6,372 bases of DNA, from positions 1-6,372 of the forward strand of contig UQJC01000075.1 in NCBI GenBank assembly GCA_900541335.1. The letters are read 5' to 3'. A model generated the notes under the pieces. That model was not told where the DNA came from, made no database searches, and worked only from the letters and a program-made list of their open reading frames with translations. Within the stretch, counting starts at the first letter, position 1. Each line of letters starts with the position of its first letter. Positions 1 through 5,205 of this stretch are shown here, piece by piece. The DNA is from an uncultured Prevotella sp. (GTDB lineage: Bacteria; Bacteroidota; Bacteroidia; Bacteroidales; Bacteroidaceae). The position numbers and the translations under genes were made by a program.

Positions 1-274
1 TCGGTGGGGGGAAGTTGCGGTTGCTATGGGGCGCGGCATGACACGAGCGTACATCCGCTACGCCCCGTTTGTATGGATGCTATTAGGAATAAGAGAGTAC
101 TGAATCAATTGACAATGGGAAAATAGGGGTATGGAAGTTGCACTTAGAAAGACTAGAAAGAGGGGAACGAGAAGAAATAAGACCTGAACCATGCAGAGAT
201 AGAGTCTAAAAACTTGCCAGGGTCGAGAAAAATGACGAACATTGTAGGAGTTTTTTCATCCAAACTGCGATGGC

Positions 275-298
275 GGGCATTGTAGAAGACAACTGCCC
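275..298 (+). promoter_or_regulatory. Bulged hairpin upstream of ravA
   Basis: GGGCA (275-279) and TTGT (280-283) pair with ACAA (289-292) and TGCCC (294-298). This gives nine base pairs, a 5-nt AGAAG loop and one bulged C at 293. No T-run follows, so it is not a standard intrinsic terminator. It ends 39 nt before the ravA start codon and could be an operator, an mRNA leader structure if transcription starts upstream, or chance. The pairing is seen directly; any role is inference. Confidence 0.35.
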
Positions 299-320
299 CC
301 GTATTAAAAAATCATTGCCT

Positions 321-328
321 TACTTTTT
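321..328 (+). promoter_or_regulatory. Possible ravA -7 promoter box
   Basis: TACTTTTT matches seven of eight positions of the Bacteroidota -7 consensus TAnnTTTG. It ends 9 nt before the ravA ATG, so a transcript from here would have almost no leader. No TTG or TTTG is found at the usual 19-21 nt upstream, which weakens the call. The region is AT-rich, so a chance match is quite possible. Confidence 0.25.
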
Positions 329-337
329 AGAAAAGAA

Positions 338-1969
338 ATGACTCTCTCCCCTACTACACAACGTATCAAGCTTTTATTAGAACAGTTGCAACACCATGTC
401 TACGAGAAGGAGACCGAAATGGCACTGGCACTGCTGGCAGCTTTGGCTGGCGAAAGTTTCCTGTTGCTCGGCCCGCCGGGTGTGGCCAAATCAATGGTGG
501 CACGCAAACTGAAGGAAGCCTTTCGAGAAGCACGCTCCTTTGAATACCTTATGTCGCGCTTTTCGACTCCCGACGAGCTCTTTGGTCCTGTCAGCATTGC
601 CCAACTGAAGCATGCTGACCGCTACGAACGCATGACGGAAGGATATTTGCCTACTGCAGACGTGGTATTTCTGGACGAAATATGGAAAGCCGGACCCGCT
701 ATTCAAAACACGCTGCTCACGGTCATCAACGAAAAACTGTTTCGTAACGGAGAAAAGGAACTGAAGTTGCCACTCAAATTGCTGGTGGCTGCTTCAAACG
801 AACTTCCTGCTAAAGGAGAAGGGCTGGAGGCTTTATGGGACCGCTTTTTGATAAGAGTGGTCAGTCACTGCATCGAAAAGGAGGAAACTTTCCGACAAAT
901 GTTGACGGACGATCATCGAACGCTCGCTGCTAACGAAGAGACGTATGCTCTTGATCCGGAACTGACCATTACGGAGGAGGAATATACTTATTGGCAAACG
1001 GAAGCCCGAAAGGTGGTGCTCTCAGAGGGCTTGCTACAGGCTATTACTACGATGCGAAAGCAACTGGAACACGTGGAACTGGAGGGAAATGACTTGCCTC
1101 GTCGCGTTTACATCAGTGACCGTCGGTGGAAGCACATCGCCCAACTGATTCGCACGGCGGCTTATCTGCAGGAAAGGAAACAGGCTGGTGAAACGGATTT
1201 GTTTCCGATGTATCATTGCCTTTGGAATGAACCAGAAGAAATTGAAGCTGTCAGACGCATCACGCTACGCTGTGTGTTTCAACCCATTGAGCGACAGCTG
1301 GAGAAAATCAGCCTGGCGGTCAAGGCTGATTTACGGGCGTGCCAAGCACAGGAAGCACTCGCCAAGGCATTACGCGACAACGATCACCGCGATGATGACT
1401 TGGAAATTGTAGACCGATTTTTCTACCAAATTGACAATCACGGCACGGGACATACGTGCATTTTTATCACGGACTTCAAGCGTTTGCCTCAACGGACCGC
1501 CACGTTACGCGGCAACAGTCCGCTGCCAGGCATTCTCTATACAGACCCGCAGCAACCTCGCCGCCGAATCATCCGACTGTTTACTCCTGAGCTCAACGCG
1601 TTGCTGAAACAGCAAGAAGCCGAACAAGTTACTCTTTGTCGTGACGACGAACACATCTATATAAATGGTGTCAAGTTTCGGATGCACCGTCAAGGGACTA
1701 CTCGTCTCAACCCAGCCGAAGGCTCTCTGGGTGCGCTCTTTGACACACCGGCAGTGGAGCAGACGCCTCATCCTTTCTCCTCGAATCACTACGAGGAGGA
1801 TATAGAAACGGCGTGTACGCAACTGGAGGCTACGCAACACGAACTGGAAGACAACCTTTTCGTGAGTCAGGCTGACTTGAACCTCATCCGAACATACGTG
1901 CAAACGCTAAGCAAACAAATCGCACTAACCCGCGCCGATTTGCGTAAACTACTCTATAATGAAGCCTAA
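338..1969 (+). CDS. ravA: MoxR-family AAA+ ATPase, RavA ortholog
   Basis: This 543-residue protein is the ATPase of the RavA-ViaA pair, a cytoplasmic hexameric AAA+ chaperone-like enzyme. The AAA+ core (about 1-280) shows Walker A GPPGVAKS (45-52), Walker B VVFLDE (109-114), sensor 1 in ASNELP (Asn154), arginine-finger candidates in LWDRFLIR (Arg169, Arg173) and the sensor-2 segment SDRRW (260-264). The segments EYLMSRFSTPDELFGP and LDEIWKAGPAIQNTLLT are nearly identical to E. coli RavA as I recall it. Residues about 355-480 correspond in position to the LARA domain, which binds lysine decarboxylase in E. coli, but the sequence is unlike it. A helical, probably coiled-coil tail (485-540) matches the end of E. 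coli RavA. The protein is about 45 residues longer than E. coli RavA (498). The start is supported by collinearity with the E. coli N-terminus and a TAA in frame at 305-307. It overlaps viaA by 11 nt. Confidence 0.93.
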   Translation: MTLSPTTQRIKLLLEQLQHHVYEKETEMALALLAALAGESFLLLGPPGVAKSMVARKLKEAFREARSFEYLMSRFSTPDELFGPVSIAQLKHADRYERMTEGYLPTADVVFLDEIWKAGPAIQNTLLTVINEKLFRNGEKELKLPLKLLVAASNELPAKGEGLEALWDRFLIRVVSHCIEKEETFRQMLTDDHRTLAANEETYALDPELTITEEEYTYWQTEARKVVLSEGLLQAITTMRKQLEHVELEGNDLPRRVYISDRRWKHIAQLIRTAAYLQERKQAGETDLFPMYHCLWNEPEEIEAVRRITLRCVFQPIERQLEKISLAVKADLRACQAQEALAKALRDNDHRDDDLEIVDRFFYQIDNHGTGHTCIFITDFKRLPQRTATLRGNSPLPGILYTDPQQPRRRIIRLFTPELNALLKQQEAEQVTLCRDDEHIYINGVKFRMHRQGTTRLNPAEGSLGALFDTPAVEQTPHPFSSNHYEEDIETACTQLEATQHELEDNLFVSQADLNLIRTYVQTLSKQIALTRADLRKLLYNEA

Positions 1970-3449
1970 TGACTTGACTCCAAACTCTTCCCAAGCTGGC
2001 GGGACGTTGACGCCTGCCTTCTACTTGCAACTGCTTCAACACTTTGTAGAAACGGGAAGCTATGAGGCGGCACTCCCTTATCGGGAAGACGCACTGACGG
2101 CTTACTTGATAGAGACGATGGCAGACCCTGTTATTACGGCTCAGGTTTTGAGTGACGAGGTGAGTGCCCGCGTCTTTCTCGACACGCACATACAGTTTGT
2201 GGCACTTTGTCTGAAAAAGGCTCAATACCGCCTGCAGCGCACGACTGCGGAACGACACCAAATAAAGGAGGCGGAACAGTGGAGTCTCAGCAAAAGAGAA
2301 GCGGGATGGCGGGCACTGTTGGCTCAGGTTGACGAGGAATATGGTGAGGATGGATTTGAACGTACGTTCTTCGAACAGGAGCTGAACACGGAAGAGGGAG
2401 GGGTGGCTGACGATGGAAAATGGACGTATTTTCTAAATGAATGGGAACGGTTGCTACGCGCTCGTATGGAATCGGAAAAGCATCGCTTTGTCAACGAACG
2501 AAAGACGATGGAGCAACGCTTGTTGCAAACGAACTTACGAGCTGTGCCCTCCTACATTCAAAACCACCAAATTGGAAATGAGGATTTCTACCAAACGTGG
2601 GCACTGATGGGGGGACGATGGAATTCGTTGGAGTTTGAACGATTGCAACAGGTCGCACGCTTGCAACGAAAATACCCGCTCCTCATGGAGGTGGTGAAAA
2701 CGATGGGAAGAAAAGCGGACCCACTGGGCAACAAACACATCGGCACGACTTCGGGAAGAAGCAAAACAATGGAACATGCCTCGCGATCGGACATCAACGG
2801 CATCACAATGGGGCGCAACCTGAACGCTTTGCTTCCGACGGAATGGGCACACTACCTGGACGCTGAGTTGGAAGACGTATTCTTACAAAAATATGTGACG
2901 GGACAGCTTCAGACTTTCGAATACCAAAGCAACCAACTTCACGCAACGCGTAGTTTGCATCAACGGCGTGCCCGTCCGCAAGGACCGATGATTGTCTGTG
3001 TGGACCGCTCGGGAAGCATGATGGGGGAACCTGAGAAGGTGGCTCTCTCCTTATTGATGCGCTTAACTGAATGGTGTCAGAAGACGCGACGCGATTGCTA
3101 CCTCATTGGCTTTGCGGTGCGTACTCTACCCGTCGATGTAATGGAGGATCGCGCCGCACTGCTTCGCTTCTTCCAACAAAGGGCCACGGGAGGAACGGAT
3201 GCGCGCTGCATGATGGATCAAACCTTTGAACTCATCAACAGTCACCCTCGCTATAGGGGAGCTGACGTGCTGTGGATTACGGACTTTCAAATTCCGCTTC
3301 CGCCTGCATCATACTTTGCGGAAATGGAACGACTGCAACAGGCTGACACCCGATTCTATGGACTCCAACTGGGAGTGGCTGAAAATCACTGGACGAAATA
3401 CTTCGACCGCATCTTTCAACTAAATGATATACGAATGACTGTGGTCTGA
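1959..3449 (+). CDS. viaA: VWA-domain protein, ViaA ortholog
   Basis: This 496-residue protein is the partner of RavA; E. coli ViaA (483 residues) stimulates RavA ATPase activity and is linked to fumarate reductase and NADH dehydrogenase. The N-terminal two thirds (about 1-335) is helical and charged, with no catalytic motif. LLPTEWAHYLDAELEDVFLQ (291-310) precedes the C-terminal VWA domain (about 343-490), resembling the LLPPELATLG segment of E. coli ViaA. The metal-binding MIDAS site is complete: Asp349, Ser351 and Ser353 in DRSGSM, Thr413 in GGTDA and Asp442 in ITDF. There is no signal peptide or membrane segment, so it is cytoplasmic, perhaps peripherally membrane-bound. The ATG lies inside the end of ravA (11-nt overlap), which suggests translational coupling and roughly matched synthesis. 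Weakly conserved N-terminal sequence means residues 1-20 are the least certain part. Confidence 0.92.
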   Translation: MKPNDLTPNSSQAGGTLTPAFYLQLLQHFVETGSYEAALPYREDALTAYLIETMADPVITAQVLSDEVSARVFLDTHIQFVALCLKKAQYRLQRTTAERHQIKEAEQWSLSKREAGWRALLAQVDEEYGEDGFERTFFEQELNTEEGGVADDGKWTYFLNEWERLLRARMESEKHRFVNERKTMEQRLLQTNLRAVPSYIQNHQIGNEDFYQTWALMGGRWNSLEFERLQQVARLQRKYPLLMEVVKTMGRKADPLGNKHIGTTSGRSKTMEHASRSDINGITMGRNLNALLPTEWAHYLDAELEDVFLQKYVTGQLQTFEYQSNQLHATRSLHQRRARPQGPMIVCVDRSGSMMGEPEKVALSLLMRLTEWCQKTRRDCYLIGFAVRTLPVDVMEDRAALLRFFQQRATGGTDARCMMDQTFELINSHPRYRGADVLWITDFQIPLPPASYFAEMERLQQADTRFYGLQLGVAENHWTKYFDRIFQLNDIRMTVV

Positions 3450-3632
3450 ACGGAGAAGACATCAGCGAATGAACGCCAGAAAACACCAAGTTGCTTACCG
3501 ATGCACCCTGTTATTTGACTTACGAGATAAGCTGACGGAACGGCTAATGCAAAATATCATTACTCTGACCTTCCTTAAAAGAGGAGTTCTGCTAAAAAAT
3601 ACGCCGAAGAATCGCATTTTCTTTGTAAAAAC

Positions 3633-3663
3633 TTGGTTTGTTTCATGGAATACCATATTTTAG
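3633..3663 (+). promoter_or_regulatory. Candidate sodB promoter
   Basis: TATTTTAG at 3656-3663 matches seven of eight positions of TAnnTTTG, and TTG at 3633-3635 lies 20 nt upstream, within the usual Bacteroidota spacing. A closer match to the -33 motif, TTTG at 3637-3640, is only 15 nt away. Transcription would start near 3668-3671, giving a leader of roughly 36-39 nt. The AT-rich context makes this a modest call. Confidence 0.35.
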
Positions 3664-3665
3664 CA

Positions 3666-3684
3666 CGCGGTTAGCAACTAAGCG
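3666..3684 (+). other. Small hairpin in the sodB leader
   Basis: CGC (3666-3668) and TTAG (3671-3674) can pair with CTAA (3678-3681) and GCG (3682-3684), leaving a CAA loop and a bulged GG at 3669-3670. If transcription starts near 3668-3671, only the TTAG/CTAA part would lie in the mRNA, and the whole element could instead be a protein-binding site overlapping the start of transcription. Function is inferred only from position. Confidence 0.25.
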
Positions 3685-3706
3685 AAGCCCTAATACATGA
3701 AGGCCT

Positions 3707-4306
3707 ATGATACACAAAATGCCTGAACTGCCTTATCGGCAGGATGAATTGGCTCCAAGAATGAGCCAAGAGACGATGGAATTCCACTTTGGTAAGCACT
3801 TGCAGACCTATTTGGACAATGTAAATCAACTCATTGTAGGCACTCCTTATGAGGAAGCAAGCTTGAAGGATATTATCTGTAAGGCTGACGGCGCACTATA
3901 CAATAATGCGGCACAGGCCTGGAACCACATTCTCTTCTTTAAACAGCTTTCTCCCCACCCAGTCCCAATGAGTTCACACCTCAGCCAGACGATTGCTGCC
4001 CAATTTGGCAGTATTGAGGAGTTTAAAAAGGCATTTTGCACTGCGGCTGTCGGGCTGTTTGGTGCGGGATGGGTATGGCTCGCTCTGGACGACCACCATG
4101 AACTACGCATCGTTGCTGAATCGAACGCTGGAAATCCATTTACGAAAAACATGCACCCGCTCATGTGTATCGATGTATGGGAACATGCTTACTACATCGA
4201 CTACCGGAACCGGCGCGCAGAATATGTAGAAAATTTCTGGCCTCTCATTGACTGGAATAAAGTGGAACATCGCATGAATCGCGAGGACTCTCCACTATTT
4301 TACTAA
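3707..4306 (+). CDS. sodB: Superoxide dismutase, iron or cambialistic type
   Basis: This cytoplasmic enzyme converts two superoxide ions to oxygen and hydrogen peroxide. It has 199 residues, against about 191-193 in related SodB proteins; the extra residues are mostly a C-terminal tail (NREDSPLFY). The metal ligands are all present: His27 in EFHFGKH, His74 in AWNH, and Asp156 and His160 in DVWEHAYY. The second-shell Tyr35 and Gln70 (in NNAAQ) are also present, and Gln70 with Ala141 (SNAGNP) is the arrangement of iron SODs; manganese SODs supply the Gln from the later position. The residue two before the Asp ligand is Cys154, which is unusual. Bacteroides and Porphyromonas SODs are often active with either Fe or Mn, so metal use is open. 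The ATG at 3707 is preferred over 3719 because MIHKMPELPY aligns with MTYEMPKLPY in Bacteroides (from memory). No Shine-Dalgarno is placed for either start. Rubredoxin follows after 22 nt. Confidence 0.95.
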   Translation: MIHKMPELPYRQDELAPRMSQETMEFHFGKHLQTYLDNVNQLIVGTPYEEASLKDIICKADGALYNNAAQAWNHILFFKQLSPHPVPMSSHLSQTIAAQFGSIEEFKKAFCTAAVGLFGAGWVWLALDDHHELRIVAESNAGNPFTKNMHPLMCIDVWEHAYYIDYRNRRAEYVENFWPLIDWNKVEHRMNREDSPLFY

Positions 4307-4328
4307 TCTCTATAAAACGAAAGAAACA

Positions 4329-4493
4329 ATGAAGAAATACTATTGTGTAGTATGTCAGTGGGTTTACGACCCTGCAGTAGGTGATCCGGATGGGGGCATC
4401 GCTCCTGGTACCGCATTTGAGGACATTCCCGATGACTGGGTTTGCCCGCTCTGTGGTGTAGGTAAGGACCAATTTGAAGAAGTAGTGGAATAA
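4329..4493 (+). CDS. Rubredoxin
   Basis: This 54-residue protein carries one iron held by four cysteines and moves single electrons in the cytoplasm of anaerobes, typically to rubrerythrin, superoxide reductase or other peroxide-reducing enzymes. The two Cys-x2-Cys loops are complete: Cys6 and Cys9 (CVVC) and Cys39 and Cys42 (CPLC). The family signatures YDP, GDPDGGIAPGT, FEDIPDDWVCPLCGVGKDQF and the aromatic core are all present, and the length is standard. The residue after the first loop is Gln10, where most rubredoxins have Gly, though other residues occur in Bacteroidota. It begins 22 nt after the sodB stop with an A-rich, SD-less leader, so it is almost surely co-transcribed with sodB, and the terminator at 4632-4672 closes the unit. 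The pairing suggests a shared role in handling oxygen exposure; the actual electron partners are not visible here. Confidence 0.96.
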   Translation: MKKYYCVVCQWVYDPAVGDPDGGIAPGTAFEDIPDDWVCPLCGVGKDQFEEVVE

Positions 4494-4546
4494 TGCCACT
4501 TTCGCTTCATGGATTTACGCTGTAAAGGGCTTGCGCATCACAAGGT

Positions 4547-4578
4547 TCTCACAGCATGATGAACTTCAAACTGTGAGA
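4547..4578 (+). other. Hairpin downstream of rubredoxin
   Basis: TCTCACAG (4547-4554) is the exact reverse complement of CTGTGAGA (4571-4578), with a 16-nt AT-rich loop. It lies 53 nt after the rubredoxin stop and ahead of the terminator, so it would sit in the 3' untranslated region of the sodB-rubredoxin mRNA. No T-run follows it. It could protect the mRNA end, be part of a 3'-UTR-derived small RNA, or bind a protein as DNA. Confidence 0.35.
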
Positions 4579-4631
4579 GATATCCCGAGAAGTGATGTAC
4601 CCATTACTTATTATCCATTTGAACATAAATC

Positions 4632-4672
4632 GTCGCCCGCATTGGCTCTAGCTTGATGCGGGCGACTTTTTT
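4632..4672 (+). terminator. Rho-independent terminator of sodB-rubredoxin
   Basis: An 11-bp perfect, GC-rich stem is formed by gtcgcccgcat (4632-4642) and atgcgggcgac (4656-4666) around a 13-nt loop. It is followed at once by six T (4667-4672). This is a textbook intrinsic terminator for + strand transcription, closing the sodB-rubredoxin unit before the rlmH promoter. There is no matching A-run on the left side, so it is not bidirectional. Confidence 0.93.
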
Positions 4673-4716
4673 GTGTGATCGCGGAACTTACAGACCCTGG
4701 AAGCAGGCTTTCTTTG

Positions 4717-4724
4717 TACCTTTG
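4717..4724 (+). promoter_or_regulatory. rlmH promoter -7 box (Bacteroidota type)
   Basis: TACCTTTG is an exact match to the Bacteroidota -7 consensus TAnnTTTG, in the context TTTGTACCTTTGCGG, which is common before genes in this phylum. No clear -33 TTTG is present at the expected distance. Only 7 nt separate the box from the rlmH ATG, so transcription should start at or within a few bases of the start codon. This argues that rlmH starts at 4732 and not at the in-frame ATG at 4675, which lies upstream of the promoter. Confidence 0.7.
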
Positions 4725-4731
4725 CGGCATT

Positions 4732-5205
4732 ATGAAAGTACAATTTATCGTCATCGGCCGCACCGTGGAGAAGCACCTGACGGCTATGATCAACGAATAC
4801 GTTGACCGTGTAAAACATTATATCCCCTTCGAACTGGAAGTAATTCCTGAACTGAAGAATACGAAGTCACTAACTCCCGAACTCCAAAAAGAGAAGGAGG
4901 GGGAACTGCTTCAAAAACAGTTACGCGAAGGAGACTGGGTCGTGCTGCTTGACGAAGGCGGCAAGGAATTTCGCTCGATTGAGTTTGCGGCTTATCTGGA
5001 GAAAAAGCACACGCAGGCTGCTCGCCGGTTGGTGTTTATTGTCGGAGGGCCTTATGGCTTTTCTCCTGCGATCTATGCACTGGCTAAAGAGAAGGTATCG
5101 CTCTCGAAGATGACTTTCTCACACCAAATGGTAAGACTCTTCTTTGTCGAACAGCTCTACCGCGCCATGACCATTCTGCGAGGCGAACCTTATCACCATG
5201 AGTAA
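4732..5205 (+). CDS. rlmH: 23S rRNA (pseudouridine1915-N3)-methyltransferase RlmH
   Basis: RlmH uses S-adenosylmethionine to methylate N3 of pseudouridine 1915 (E. coli numbering) in helix 69 of 23S rRNA, acting on assembled 70S ribosomes as a homodimer of the SPOUT class. This copy has 157 residues, against 155 in E. coli. It shows the family N-terminus MKVQFIVIG, VVLLDEGGKEF (70-80), the SAM-binding knot loop VFIVGGPYGFSP (101-112), the knot helix segment SLSKMTFSHQMVR (123-135) and the conserved end EPYHHE. The YHHE ending, where E. coli has YHRE, is as I recall it in Bacteroides. An in-frame extension to an ATG at 4675 is rejected because it overlaps the terminator and promoter and has no counterpart in the family. 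The last 8 nt overlap the start of the next gene. Confidence 0.96.
   Translation: MKVQFIVIGRTVEKHLTAMINEYVDRVKHYIPFELEVIPELKNTKSLTPELQKEKEGELLQKQLREGDWVVLLDEGGKEFRSIEFAAYLEKKHTQAARRLVFIVGGPYGFSPAIYALAKEKVSLSKMTFSHQMVRLFFVEQLYRAMTILRGEPYHHE

Larger units (their letters stand above)
1..337. other. Leader upstream of ravA, no confident gene
   Basis: No gene can be called with confidence in these 337 bases. Two + strand frames are open from the left edge: one to a TAG at 124-126 and one to a TGA at 101-103. The second reads as a plausible protein tail ending in WMLLGIREY, so an upstream + strand gene may end here, but about 33 codons are too few to identify a family. From about 103 to 210 the + strand is strongly purine-rich with many stops, as expected of non-coding DNA. 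A near-repeat of 11 bases (cattgtagRag) occurs at 240-250 and 278-288; its second copy lies in the hairpin at 275-298. A run of six T at 251-256 has no compact GC-rich stem before it, so I do not call it a terminator. Confidence 0.6.
3450..3706 (+). other. Intergenic region between viaA and sodB
   Basis: These 257 bases hold no convincing gene. A 64-codon open frame at 3469-3663 has no family resemblance and ends exactly in the candidate promoter, so I treat it as chance. No GC-rich hairpin with a T-run follows viaA, so the end of the ravA-viaA transcript is not evident and read-through into sodB is possible. A promoter candidate (3633-3663) and a small hairpin (3666-3684) lie just before sodB. 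Confidence 0.55.

Noticed and set aside
208..256. AAAAACT / AGTTTTTT inverted repeat ending in a T-run, as a terminator
   Set aside because: The stem is only 7 A-T-rich pairs with a loop of about 34 nt, too weak for intrinsic termination.
1505..2261. Two long minus-strand open frames of 132 and 125 codons
   Set aside because: They lie opposite ravA and viaA, whose + strand products are clear orthologs with complete motifs; the minus frames have no recognisable domains.
338..3449. MoxR-VWA pair as a new defence or conflict system
   Set aside because: The ATPase and VWA proteins align along most of their length with E. coli RavA and ViaA, and no effector, TerD-like or nuclease partner sits in the operon.
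3469..3663. 64-codon + strand open frame between viaA and sodB
   Set aside because: No family resemblance, no translation signal, and it runs into the sodB promoter candidate; it reads as translated AT-rich intergenic DNA.
3697..3726. Nine-codon leader peptide frame overlapping the sodB start
   Set aside because: The ATG at 3697 is out of frame and the frame is too short, with no regulatory codon run; probably chance.
4675..4731. In-frame N-terminal extension of RlmH by 19 codons
   Set aside because: It begins just after the terminator T-run, spans the -7 promoter box, and the family N-terminus begins at MKVQ (4732).
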